Source of the DNA: Sphingobacterium prati
GTDB lineage: Bacteria; Bacteroidota; Bacteroidia; Sphingobacteriales; Sphingobacteriaceae
DNA: 64,000 nt
Assembly (NCBI RefSeq): GCF_013167215.1
Contig: NZ_JABJWY010000034.1
Coordinates: forward strand, 62,001 to 126,000
Direction: 5' to 3'
In this document: piece by piece, positions 45,301 to 53,646 of the stretch
Numbering within the stretch: position 1 is the first letter of the stretch
Layout of the letters: each line of letters starts with the position of its first letter
Made by a program: the position numbers and the translations under genes
The notes under the pieces: model-generated
Seen by the model: only the letters and a program-made list of their open reading frames with translations
Told to the model about the DNA's origin: nothing
Databases searched by the model: none

Positions 45301-45850
45301 GATGACACCATGCAGGGTTGGCACCTGTGACCAAAAAGCAGTCTGCGATTTCGATATCATCGTAGCAGATCGGTACACTGTCTTCGCCCAGTGTCTTTTT
45401 GTACGCTGCAACTGCGCTGCTCATGCATAGACGAGAGTTTGTATCAATATTATTTGTGCCGATAAACCCTTTGACGAGCTTATTAAGAATATAATATTCC
45501 TCGGTGAGACATTGCCCTGAGGCATAGAATGCAACAGAGTCGGGGCCGTATTTTGCAATCAGGGCACGAAATACTGCCGCTGTTCGTTCCATCGCGTCAT
45601 CCCAGGAAACACGCTGTAGGGGAGCAGAGCGATGGTAACGCATTTCCGGATAAAGCAACCTATCAGAGCGGTCGTTTACCGTATACTGCAAATTCATTCC
45701 TTTACTGCATAGCTTTCCCTGGTTGACTGGATGTTGTGTATCACCAGCAACAGATATCAGCTGATTTTTTTCTACGGTTATTTCTACTCCACAGCCTATT
45801 CCGCAGTAGCAGCAAGTGCTTTTGTAAACGTTGTTCAATTTTTTGTTCAT
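42329..45850 (-). CDS. Assimilatory nitrate reductase fused to NAD(P)H:FAD oxidoreductase and BFD [2Fe-2S] domain
   Basis: This 1173-residue fusion has three parts. Residues 1-~690 are a NasA/NarB-type molybdopterin subunit: [4Fe-4S] by Cys13, Cys16, Cys20, Cys48; molybdenum-ligand candidate Cys142 in NSRLCMSSAVA, with GFIGTNNIDTNSR just before. Residues ~705-1085 are an FAD/NAD(P)H oxidoreductase as in NirB (VIIGAGAGAHGF, IVGGGLLGLEMAA, YAVGEIAEFEG). Residues ~1105-1160 are a BFD-like [2Fe-2S] domain (CSCSQVGEG...GAGTGCGSC). It should reduce nitrate to nitrite in the cytoplasm directly with NAD(P)H. The transporter gene lies 8 bp upstream and the rubredoxin protein overlaps downstream, forming one operon. 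Confidence 0.93.
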   Translation of the reverse strand: MNKKLNNVYKSTCCYCGIGCGVEITVEKNQLISVAGDTQHPVNQGKLCSKGMNLQYTVNDRSDRLLYPEMRYHRSAPLQRVSWDDAMERTAAVFRALIAKYGPDSVAFYASGQCLTEEYYILNKLVKGFIGTNNIDTNSRLCMSSAVAAYKKTLGEDSVPICYDDIEIADCFLVTGANPAWCHPILWRRVEAHKAKNPATKIIVIDPRVTDTCALADLHLQINPGTDIVLNYALGRLLIEQGDMDLDFIEHHTEGYAQYKERVFERTLLESAAICGVAAEDIELAASYIGESKGFLSMWTMGLNQSVVGVNKNLSLIALNLITGKIGKPGSGPFSLTGQPNAMGGREVGGLANLLPAHRDMDNKTHRDELQQFWSGTIISGKPGLTATEMFEALADGRLKAIWILCTNPLTSMPNVRLVEKALHKAKFVVVQEISNKPQTLAFADVILPAAAWAEKEGTMTNSERRISHLHKAIDPPGEARPDAEIFSLFAEKMGFKGFAYQTPQDIYKEHVQLTVGTSITVQGLDYTLIDSLNTVQWPFNVDKKKGTARLFADNKFHTVSGRAQLHSPPVQYLSEMPDLNFPFILTTGRIRDQWHTMSKTGKVSKLNQHIQNAFLEIHPSDAVSLDLRDGQLANIYSLRGEVRVRARVSNSIKPGVVFLPMHWGKILGSDLNRANNLTNDLVDPISKEPDFKFCAVRVEKHIKRKERIVIIGAGAGAHGFVRSFRELNGDDEIVIFSNENTPFYNRVMLPHYISGELKWEQLVKMQDAEEAGLKIQHIRAVQVTAIDRDNKCVYDSRGIKTSYDVLILATGSRPSLPRHVPQLPGIFTMRSRTDADRLIKYLPKEAHVAIVGGGLLGLEMAASLRENGTKITIIQRVSRFLNRQLDPLGSQLLHEQMVDLGCDIFYNDEVQLYCGRNKLTKIELKSGRQIKCDAVILAIGTTPNIELAKEANLLCQRGVVVDQHMKTSDPAIYAVGEIAEFEGTLYGITAAAEEQAVAVANYLQGDISSYYKGSLFMNIIKIQGFDLCSIGLAEAPNEEYEEIVFIDKAKRYYKKCIIHSDRLVGAILIGDKNEFLEFKNLIANRIELSEMRLQLLRSGTAKEAVSGRLVCSCSQVGEGNLIRRMSDGCTDFQELCTSTGAGTGCGSCRPEVKSILENYITDNEKEAQLYAK

Positions 45851-45858
45851 ACCGACTA

Positions 45859-47169
45859 CTAGTTTTGCACTTCTAGCGAGACAGCTTGAATAGCTGTTTG
45901 GCTTTTCGGGCGGAAACGGACAAGTAAAACTGTGAATCCGATCAAGAACACACCGATACCGATGTATTGAAAAGCGTCAGCATAACTCAACGTCTCGGAT
46001 TTGAAAAGAAAGCCAACCAACATCGCACCGATATTGCCGCCAGCTCCGACAATCCCGCTTACACTACCGATATTATCCTTGTTGATAAAAGGTACAATGC
46101 CGTAAGTACATCCGTTTGCCATCTTTAGGAAGAGGGCAAAAAGCAGCATGGTAATAATCGCTAGCACCAAGGTGTTGGATGTGGAAAAAAGGCTGATACC
46201 TATTCCTTCTAAAAGCAACAATATCCCAAGGAGTACGCCCTTACCCTTGATCCCATAAGTTTTTCCTACTTTATCACTTACCATACCGCCCAATGCACGG
46301 GCAAAAAGATTCATACCGCCAAATATGCTAGCCAATGCTCCCGCCACAATGATGCCCGTATCAAAACGATCAATGAAAAAAGTTGCTGCCACATTGTCTA
46401 CAGTGATTTCTATTCCGAAACAGGCTGCATAAGCAAGGGTGAGTACCCAGACTCGATAATCTTTTAATGCAAGCAAAAATGAACCATTTTTTTTAGAATA
46501 GGACCGTGTGTCTGCAGGAAGGTTATTAAAGTTACCATTAGGCGTATCTGTCGTATAACGGTAGTAAATCCAAGCCATGATAAGTAGAATAATTCCAGGT
46601 ACTACCATTGCGATTCGCCAGGAATCTGAATGACTCACAAAGCCCATTCCAGCAAATGTAGCTGCTATAAGCGGCATAACTAAATTGGTAACGCCCCCAC
46701 CAAGATTTCCCCAACCGCCGGTCACGGCATTTGCTGTCCCAATGATATTGGGCGCAAACATCATTGACGTATGAAATTGAGTAATCACAAACGAAGCACC
46801 AATAATACCGATGAAAAATCTAAACATTAAAAATGATTCGTAGCTATTACTCAGACCGATAAGCATGACAGGAATAGAACCAGCCACCAAGAGGATGGTA
46901 TAGGAAATCCTTGGCCCCAAAGTGTCACACATTTTTCCAACAAATAATCGTGCAACAATAGTAGCGGAAACAGAAGCGATAATGATATTACCGACTTCGC
47001 TTTTACTCAGTCCAAGTTGTTCGCGGACCAATGGCATGAGTGGCGCAACGCCAAACCATCCAAAAAAACAGAAAAAGAATGTAATCCAAGTAATGTGAAA
47101 GGTGCGCATCTGTATGCCTCGGAAGGAGAAGACACGGAGCTTGTCAAGTGGCTGAAGTTGTTGGTTCAT
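45859..47169 (-). CDS. MFS nitrate/nitrite transporter, NarK type
   Basis: This 436-residue protein has about twelve transmembrane helices. The family signatures are visible: TFFFCFFGWFGVAPLMPLVR in helix 1 and the nitrate signature-like GGWGNLGGGVTNLVMP, plus GIVGAGGNIGAML in helix 11. Nitrate porters of this group import nitrate or exchange it for nitrite. As first gene of the operon it supplies the fused nitrate reductase. The first in-frame ATG is used. Confidence 0.93.
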   Translation of the reverse strand: MNQQLQPLDKLRVFSFRGIQMRTFHITWITFFFCFFGWFGVAPLMPLVREQLGLSKSEVGNIIIASVSATIVARLFVGKMCDTLGPRISYTILLVAGSIPVMLIGLSNSYESFLMFRFFIGIIGASFVITQFHTSMMFAPNIIGTANAVTGGWGNLGGGVTNLVMPLIAATFAGMGFVSHSDSWRIAMVVPGIILLIMAWIYYRYTTDTPNGNFNNLPADTRSYSKKNGSFLLALKDYRVWVLTLAYAACFGIEITVDNVAATFFIDRFDTGIIVAGALASIFGGMNLFARALGGMVSDKVGKTYGIKGKGVLLGILLLLEGIGISLFSTSNTLVLAIITMLLFALFLKMANGCTYGIVPFINKDNIGSVSGIVGAGGNIGAMLVGFLFKSETLSYADAFQYIGIGVFLIGFTVLLVRFRPKSQTAIQAVSLEVQN

Positions 47170-47870
47170 GGTTTTGTAAGTTTATGGTTGATGAAAATGG
47201 TAATTACATAGCAATATTTTGTTTTTTAATACTTTTATGTTAAATCATCGCTTTATAATCTGTTTTTGGATTAAAAAACCAATTACAACAAACTAATCAC
47301 TGATGTTTACCATATTTTTATTTATAAAATTGACAAAAACATAAAATATAATGGATAATACAATATATTTTACATCAAAATCATATTATTAATATAATAT
47401 TACAATCAAATTTATCAAAAAATATGATATATATCATATTTTATATCCATAAAAAATAAATATTAATATATTTTATTGGAAAAAATAAGTGGATAATAAA
47501 AAATATAGAATAAAATAAAGATATTAAACAACCGAAAGCACGAATAAAAAGATATATTCAAAAAATACACCCATTAAATCAGAAATGAATAAGATATAAA
47601 ATAAAAAAATAAAATATTATCAGGGTTTTTATAGAGAAAAGGAAATCTTTTTGTTCTGAATAGTGAAATTTCATTCGAAAAACAAAAAACCACCTCAATA
47701 ATTAACAAAAAAGGGGTTCATAATATAAAAATACCTTTTTTGCTCCGAATACTTTAATTGCTACCTTGAGCATCGCCAATGAGAAAATGTAACGCTATAA
47801 TGTAGCGAATAGACTGAAAAATAACGGAGAAAGATCGGGAGGATAGGCATATGCACGAAATCGATCGCCA
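47170..47870. other. Very AT-rich 700-bp regulatory spacer
   Basis: This spacer precedes the nitrate operon. Roughly 47210-47760 is strikingly AT-rich compared with the rest of the window, and has no coding frame. It contains the long palindrome at 47419-47442 and, near its end, AAAAAAGG (47707-47714) able to pair with CCTTTTTT (47734-47741), a weak terminator candidate for the - strand DUF3575 gene. The nitrate operon promoter must lie here; no TAnnTTTG box was seen close to the start codon. Confidence 0.55.
47419..47442. promoter_or_regulatory. 24-bp perfect palindrome upstream of nitrate operon
   Basis: Positions 47419-47442 read as AAAATATGATAT and its exact reverse complement, 250 bp upstream of the transporter start codon. 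It is a plausible operator or curvature element; in such AT-rich DNA chance palindromes are commoner, but 24 exact bases is long. Confidence 0.4.
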
Positions 47871-48590
47871 CTAAAATCGATACCCCAAGGATAAAGCAGT
47901 ACGAATCCCAGCGAATGGGCCTTTCGTCTTGAGCGTGACTCCTTCGGAATCAATTTCTTTTTTGAGGTCTAACACATCAATGTCAAAATCCTCCAACTGT
48001 TTACGCAGTTCCTCTTGTTCATCGGTGTTTAATTGGGTTTTCCCCTCAAAGGTACCGTTATTAAATCCGTAGTTGGGACCAATAATTCGCCAATCTAGAT
48101 AGATATGCTCGCCGAGACGCCATTGGCTACCAATAGCTAGTCCAGCTGTCAAGGCATTCAAGGCACCCGAAATCGGAACTTTCTTTTGGTAATCTGGCTC
48201 TTCAACCGACAGTATGGTGCTAAGGCTATAACGCGCATATTTTACGAACGGAGCAAAGTAGAATCCTCTGAAAGCATCATTATTACCGAGATAAAAGCGT
48301 ATTTCCGGTGTAAAGGAAAATGCCCCAAATTTCGCTCCACCCAGAATGTCATTTGGATCATCAATAGCAGATTCCCATATCGAGCGGAAGGCGAGTCCAG
48401 ATTTAGGACGAAGACTTAATGTCGCATTTAGTGATACGCGTTGTTGAACCGCCTTTTCATATTCGAACGCGACATTGCCAACCGCCAATGGCAAGATATT
48501 TAATTTAATTAAATTGGTATTTTCCTGTGCTTTTAATCCCGACATCGCCAATATTCCGATGGCAAGTGTAACTAGGTAGTGATGTTTCAT
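47871..48590 (-). CDS. DUF3575 outer-membrane beta-barrel protein
   Basis: The product has 239 residues with a signal peptide (ends GLKAQ), the opening NLIKLNILPLAVGNVAFEYEK typical of DUF3575 proteins, amphipathic strands, and C-terminal SLGYRF. A charged insertion near 190-220 (QEELRKQLEDFDIDVLDLKK) interrupts the barrel and probably forms an extracellular or periplasmic loop. Family members are small outer-membrane barrels of unknown role. Single gene. Confidence 0.82.
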   Translation of the reverse strand: MKHHYLVTLAIGILAMSGLKAQENTNLIKLNILPLAVGNVAFEYEKAVQQRVSLNATLSLRPKSGLAFRSIWESAIDDPNDILGGAKFGAFSFTPEIRFYLGNNDAFRGFYFAPFVKYARYSLSTILSVEEPDYQKKVPISGALNALTAGLAIGSQWRLGEHIYLDWRIIGPNYGFNNGTFEGKTQLNTDEQEELRKQLEDFDIDVLDLKKEIDSEGVTLKTKGPFAGIRTALSLGYRF

Positions 48591-48892
48591 ATTGATACTT
48601 TAAACTGATGTGGCCTATTGAGGTAGATGAACAAATCCAAGCTATAGCATGTATAAATTCCTTTACCCCAATAACGTTATTTAATAGGACTTATTTTATC
48701 TCATTAAGAACATAATAGGCAAATATAAGGTTTTTACTAAGAGAACATTATAGTGCTTTATTTATTTGCCTTTCTTTGAATAGATTAAATGCTTTTACGA
48801 GATGCGGTAAACGTCACTTCCCTGAAAAATTTTGTATTTATAAACTATAGATACCCTTGTTTTGTTATATCAATGAATCAACCCAATAAAAA
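48591..48892. other. AT-rich divergent intergenic region
   Basis: This 302-bp spacer lies between the DUF3575 gene and the TPR gene. No repeat, promoter consensus or reading frame is convincing. Confidence 0.5.
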
Positions 48893-49300
48893 ATGGTGGA
48901 AACTACGGCTACACGAATCTCAATTAATGCGCAGTTGAAGAGGGCGAGATCATTGGAATCAGAAGGTAGTACCGAAGAAGCAATAAAAGATTATAGAGCT
49001 ATTATCACAAAAGATAAGCTAAATGTGGATGCCTACAATCGATTGATGGTCCTTTTTCGTAAGCTAAAAGATTACAAAAAAGAACATCAGATCATAAAAA
49101 AGGCGCTCCTTGCTTTTGAAAATGAGATCAAAGAGAACCAGCGCGAGTGGAAAAAAACAAACCGAAAATCTGCCGATCTAAGTGAAAATTTAGCCAAAGC
49201 ATTGGGATTGCTGGACAATCTTGGTGACCCGATCTATGACGACCCTCAGATGATGACCTGGCGAAAACGTCTACGGGTAGTGGAACAAAAACTGAAATAA
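48893..49300 (+). CDS. TPR-like small protein
   Basis: This 135-residue, all-helical protein has two recognisable tetratricopeptide-like units (LKRARSLESEGSTEEAIKDYRAII and DAYNRLMVLFRKLKDYKKEHQI), followed by a charged helix. It has no signal, so it is cytoplasmic and probably makes protein contacts. It is the gene before the efflux operon, separated by a 96-bp spacer with alternative hairpins, and may or may not be co-transcribed. Function unknown. Confidence 0.7.
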   Translation: MVETTATRISINAQLKRARSLESEGSTEEAIKDYRAIITKDKLNVDAYNRLMVLFRKLKDYKKEHQIIKKALLAFENEIKENQREWKKTNRKSADLSENLAKALGLLDNLGDPIYDDPQMMTWRKRLRVVEQKLK

Positions 49301-49303
49301 TAT

Positions 49304-49334
49304 ATTGGCCAGATTCGGCCAAATTTAGGCCAAT
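49304..49334 (+). promoter_or_regulatory. Alternative-pairing inverted repeats before efflux operon
   Basis: ATTGGCC at 49304-49310 can pair with GGCCAA at 49317-49322 or with GGCCAAT at 49328-49334, giving two mutually exclusive hairpins in the 96-bp spacer. It may be a terminator of the TPR gene, an attenuator or an operator. Confidence 0.35.
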
Positions 49335-49396
49335 TATATAAAATCCTCCAGCATCTTTCCCGATAACTTTGTCCAATAGCGTTAAACAAGGTTATC

Positions 49397-49645
49397 ATGA
49401 AAGAAAAAGTACAAAAATTTATTGTGAAAGTCGTCCATGAGAAATCGGCTGAGCCAATTGCCGATGACGATAGACAATTGAACAGGTTATACTTCAACTA
49501 CGCAGGGATGTATCTATTCCCCCTATTTCCGATGGGGGACCTTTCCGTCGTTCTCCATGAATTGAGGCGGACCTGGAAGAAATATGCCGAAAAACGGCAT
49601 AGCGCCAAGCAAAAGCATGTTGTTTTTAAAGGAGTAAAGAAATGA
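49397..49645 (+). CDS. Small protein at the head of the efflux operon
   Basis: The product has 82 residues with one hydrophobic stretch (YAGMYLFPLFPMGDLSVVL, about 34-52) between charged ends. The stop codon overlaps the TolC-family start by 4 bp (ATGA), so it is translationally coupled. No family recognised. The position suggests an accessory or regulatory role in the efflux system, but that is inference. Confidence 0.55.
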   Translation: MKEKVQKFIVKVVHEKSAEPIADDDRQLNRLYFNYAGMYLFPLFPMGDLSVVLHELRRTWKKYAEKRHSAKQKHVVFKGVKK

Positions 49646-50976
49646 GGCGGGATCTTTCTTTTGTTTCTATTGGTGTGGGCATATTTTTCTTTTTACAGTC
49701 CGCCAACGGCCAGGTAAGAGATACGGTACAGCCTGTGAACCTGGTAAAAATATGGGAGTCGATAGCCTCCCATAACCACCAGCTAAAGTTACAGCGTCTC
49801 AAGGGTATAGCTACTTCTCTTGCCATTATTGAGGCGAAAGATCAGTATTTACCTACGATTTCTCTCAACGGGGATTTTAAACTCAACACTAAATTCCTCC
49901 TGTATCCAGAAGGACTGTTCTCTGCTCCACAGGATGTGCCGGTATCCGGTTATGGCTATGGGCTGGGTTACAACCTAAACCTCAATCTTTACAATGGTGG
50001 CCTCGATAAAAGAAATATTCAGCTAAAAAAGGAAGAAAAGTTGGCCATGCAATTTGAATACGAATTGCAGCACAGCAATCTAAAGTATATAACTGCTGTC
50101 GCTTATTATGAACTATACAAATTCATAAAATTCAAGGAATTTATTTCTGCCGAAATATCCACTGAACAACGCCAGCTATCGACAATCGAACATCTCTACA
50201 AGAATGGAATTGTCTTAAAGAGTGATGTGCTGCGAATCGCTGTTAAATTGGACAATTTAGAACTCCGCAGGTCTGAAGTACTCAAAAGAATTGACCTTAC
50301 GAAACAGAAACTGAATGTTCTCATGGGCCGCGGCGAAATGGAATCACTCCAAATAGCACTTCAAGAAGACTTGAACCCTGATCTGCAGGATGTACATACA
50401 TACGGTGATTATGTTGGCATTGCCCAACTACAGTCTCAGGAATTTAAAATCATTGAATCCACTATCAAAACCAATGAATTAAAACTAAAACAGGTGAAAT
50501 CTGCCACACGGCCAAAGCTCTACTTATACTCGAACTACAGCTACACCTATCCGCAGATCTCATTCTATCCATATAGCAATAATTTATGGGGATTTGGGCA
50601 GACGGGGCTCAAAATGCAATGGTCTATCGACAATGCATTCAAAAGTAAACATGCTATCGCACAGGCGAACATACATATTGAGGAACAAAAGTCAGTCATG
50701 CAGATCAAACAGGAAGAAGTTAACCTGAAGATCAGACAGGCATTCCTGCAGCGCGAACAGGCTCAACAACAGGTACTAACAGCGGAGAAAAACATTGCGC
50801 AAAACACCGAAACTGTCCGGGTCATCAAAAACAGTTATCTCAATCAGGAATCCTTGTTGACGGATCTGTTAGAAGCAGAAAATGCATTGCTTGAAGCCAA
50901 GTTTAACCACATATCTGCGTTGGTCGAATTAAAACTAAGCCACATCCAATTGTTGGCGATAACAGGGATACTTTAA
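49642..50976 (+). CDS. TolC-family outer-membrane efflux protein
   Basis: The product has 444 residues with a signal peptide ending NGQ and the two-repeat helical/strand layout of outer-membrane efflux proteins, including LYNGGLDKRNIQLKKEEKLAM and the C-terminal LTDLLEAENALLEAKFNHISALVELKLS. It forms the outer channel of the tripartite pump encoded with the HlyD and MFS genes that follow within 15 and 3 bp. Confidence 0.93.
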   Translation: MRRDLSFVSIGVGIFFFLQSANGQVRDTVQPVNLVKIWESIASHNHQLKLQRLKGIATSLAIIEAKDQYLPTISLNGDFKLNTKFLLYPEGLFSAPQDVPVSGYGYGLGYNLNLNLYNGGLDKRNIQLKKEEKLAMQFEYELQHSNLKYITAVAYYELYKFIKFKEFISAEISTEQRQLSTIEHLYKNGIVLKSDVLRIAVKLDNLELRRSEVLKRIDLTKQKLNVLMGRGEMESLQIALQEDLNPDLQDVHTYGDYVGIAQLQSQEFKIIESTIKTNELKLKQVKSATRPKLYLYSNYSYTYPQISFYPYSNNLWGFGQTGLKMQWSIDNAFKSKHAIAQANIHIEEQKSVMQIKQEEVNLKIRQAFLQREQAQQQVLTAEKNIAQNTETVRVIKNSYLNQESLLTDLLEAENALLEAKFNHISALVELKLSHIQLLAITGIL

Positions 50977-50990
50977 AAAGATATCAGATA

Positions 50991-52037
50991 ATGAATAAGA
51001 ATAAAATAGATAAGGTCGTGGTCATCTCCACGAAGTACTTTGGTATTGTCTTGCTTACGGGCGTGCTCGGCTGGGCCGTGCTATACCTATGGCGAAATTC
51101 ACAGTATGAGCAGACAAATGATGCACAAATAGATGCTTACTTATCGCCCATAAGCGCCAAAGTGGGTGGATATATCAGTAAAATTTATTACAACGATAAC
51201 CAACAGGTACATCAAGGCGATACACTTGTATTGATTGAAAAAGATGAATATCGACTCAAACAAAAGGCCGCTGCAGCCGAGTTGTTAAGTTCACGTGCGA
51301 AACTGCCGATCTTGGCGGCAAGTGAAGCTACACAATCCAAAAACATTGCTGTAATCAGGGCACAATTAATGGGGGTCCAGGCGAAATTAGAGCAACAACG
51401 CAAAGAGTTTGAACGATATAAAAGCCTGCTGGCAGATGAATCGACCACACAACAAAAGTTTGACCTCGTGAATACAACACTACTGAGCCAACAATCTGAC
51501 TATGCCCAGACAATAGCTTCTCTTGAGGCCGCCAAATCAAGGCTCAAGGATATACAAGCTCAGCGGGCTGCAATTGCCGCTGAAATAAATATCAAAACGG
51601 CGCTATTGGAGCGACAAGAACTTGATCTTCGGTACACCGTAATAACGGCACCTTTTGATGGTCGTATTGGTAAGAAAACCATTCAACAAGGACAGCTTGT
51701 GCAACCGGGGCAAACATTGGCTTTTTTGCTCAATGAGGCCGAAAAAAAATGGGTGGTCGCCAATTTCAAAGAAACACAGATCAAGTCATTTCATATCGGA
51801 CAGCGGGTTGCTATAGAAACAGACGCTTACCCCGACGAAGTATTCTCTGGAATAATAGAATCGCTTTCGCCAACGACAGGAGCACGTTACTCGTTGTTGC
51901 CACCGGATAATGCCACCGGTAATTTTGTAAAAATCATTCAACGCATCCCAGTCAGAATTAAATTGACCGGTAATTCGGAAATGCTATCTAAACTCTCGCC
52001 TGGAATGAATGCCAATGTTTATGTTTTAAAAAAATAA
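50991..52037 (+). CDS. HlyD/EmrA-family membrane fusion protein
   Basis: The product has 348 residues: one N-terminal transmembrane helix (about 13-31), then biotinyl-lipoyl half (IYYNDNQQVHQGDTLVLIEKDE), a long coiled-coil hairpin (about 85-205), second lipoyl half (TAPFDGRIGKKTIQQGQLVQPGQ) and a beta-barrel end. It bridges the inner MFS pump and TolC channel. Typical EmrA length. Confidence 0.94.
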   Translation: MNKNKIDKVVVISTKYFGIVLLTGVLGWAVLYLWRNSQYEQTNDAQIDAYLSPISAKVGGYISKIYYNDNQQVHQGDTLVLIEKDEYRLKQKAAAAELLSSRAKLPILAASEATQSKNIAVIRAQLMGVQAKLEQQRKEFERYKSLLADESTTQQKFDLVNTTLLSQQSDYAQTIASLEAAKSRLKDIQAQRAAIAAEINIKTALLERQELDLRYTVITAPFDGRIGKKTIQQGQLVQPGQTLAFLLNEAEKKWVVANFKETQIKSFHIGQRVAIETDAYPDEVFSGIIESLSPTTGARYSLLPPDNATGNFVKIIQRIPVRIKLTGNSEMLSKLSPGMNANVYVLKK

Positions 52038-52039
52038 CT

Positions 52040-53629
52040 ATGCAAGCACATAAAATACCTTTATTTAAACACTGGGTCTCGGAAGGTCTCGCACGGGCAG
52101 TCATTTTTGCGATATTAATGACATCACTTTGCTGTTTTGCCTTATATAGCAGTCCTGTAACCATTATGGGATTCTACGGTATCGATGCTACGGCCATGCA
52201 ATACGGAATGGTGGTTATTTACGGCTCGACCGTAACTTTCCTGGCGCTAGATGTTCGCATCGTAAAACGCTTTGCTTCCCGAGGCTATTTGCTCCTGGCC
52301 CTCGCCATCAATGGGATATGTACCTTGATCTGCTTCTATAGCAGAAATTGGACAGTCTTTCTAATCGGCCAATTTTTACAGGGGATGACATGCGCTCTTT
52401 TGTCAGGTATCGTACTTAACCTAATCTTTCCACGGCTGGAGTCAACCAGAGCAAAGGTAATTGGCTATACTATTTTATATGCTGGTATACAGATTTCAGT
52501 ACCACTATATGCCATATTCTGTAGTGCTATCCTGTATGTCAGGGATTTCAATTGGCTATTTTATGGCATTATCATCCTACTTATACTACTTGGGCTAACC
52601 GTATTGATTACCATGCATCCGAACGCCAGGCTTCACAAAAAGCTACCGCTATATCAGGTCGACTGGATCGGTTATATCTATTACACCTACATTACCTTAG
52701 CTCTTGGATATATTCTTGTATATGGGCAACAGTTGGACTGGCTGGATAATCCGTACATTAAAGTACTAAGCCTTATTTTAGGTCTTGTGCTTATTTTATT
52801 CGTCCTACGAGAAATGCGACTGAAACGACCTTTAATTGACCTTCGCATTTTTGGAACCAAAAACTTTGTATTGGGACTATTATTACTGGTGATTTTCTAC
52901 CTCTTTAAGGGAAGTACAGGACTGACCTATAGCTACGTGGAGAATGTATTGGCAACCGATTCCATACACACAATCCCGCTCTGGCTCGCGGTGATTGCAG
53001 GAACCTTACTAAGCATGTTTGTGACGGCCCGCTTTGTCTTAAGTAAGACGAATCTGATGCAGCTCATGCTTGTGGGATTTATGATTATGGCCATGTATTA
53101 CGGCTATATGCTCCTGTTTGTCTCAGTGGCAGGGGAGACCTTAGATTTTATCCTACCCATGTTTATTTATGGTCTTGCTACTGGAGCGCTGTTTGTACCA
53201 ATTGTTTTTTTTACAGCTTCGGCAGCGCCACAAGGGATGGCACTATATGCCTCCCTATTAGGTATCTTCGCCCGATTCGTTGGATTCTGCAGTAGCATTG
53301 CCCTTAATAACCAGCTACAACTCTATACAAAGGGAGCTATCCGCGAAAAACTACGCGAAACGCTGATCGAAACAAACCCGCTTATCCCCTCGGTATGGCA
53401 GGATATTCAAAATACTTATATAAATGCCGGGAACGATATGTATGTGGCTAAAAACGCATCAGATTTTCTTTTTAATAAGTTAATCAAACAGCAGTTATTT
53501 GCACGAGCGGTGCGGGATTATTATGATGTAATGTTTATTATACTGCTTTGTGTCATTATCACTTTGTTATTGGCACCAAGGATCCGCAATGTTGTCCTAA
53601 AGCTTCGAAAGGATAATATCCCTTATTGA
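52040..53629 (+). CDS. MFS drug exporter, EmrB/DHA2-like
   Basis: The product has 529 residues and about fourteen hydrophobic helices, matching the DHA2 family. It starts 3 bp after the HlyD gene stop. The family motif C region is degenerate but length, topology and partner genes support an EmrB-like pump exporting hydrophobic compounds with the EmrA-like and TolC-like partners. Substrate unknown. The convergent AraC regulator may control it. Confidence 0.88.
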   Translation: MQAHKIPLFKHWVSEGLARAVIFAILMTSLCCFALYSSPVTIMGFYGIDATAMQYGMVVIYGSTVTFLALDVRIVKRFASRGYLLLALAINGICTLICFYSRNWTVFLIGQFLQGMTCALLSGIVLNLIFPRLESTRAKVIGYTILYAGIQISVPLYAIFCSAILYVRDFNWLFYGIIILLILLGLTVLITMHPNARLHKKLPLYQVDWIGYIYYTYITLALGYILVYGQQLDWLDNPYIKVLSLILGLVLILFVLREMRLKRPLIDLRIFGTKNFVLGLLLLVIFYLFKGSTGLTYSYVENVLATDSIHTIPLWLAVIAGTLLSMFVTARFVLSKTNLMQLMLVGFMIMAMYYGYMLLFVSVAGETLDFILPMFIYGLATGALFVPIVFFTASAAPQGMALYASLLGIFARFVGFCSSIALNNQLQLYTKGAIREKLRETLIETNPLIPSVWQDIQNTYINAGNDMYVAKNASDFLFNKLIKQQLFARAVRDYYDVMFIILLCVIITLLLAPRIRNVVLKLRKDNIPY

Positions 53630-53646
53630 ATTAAGATAGCCTGGCC

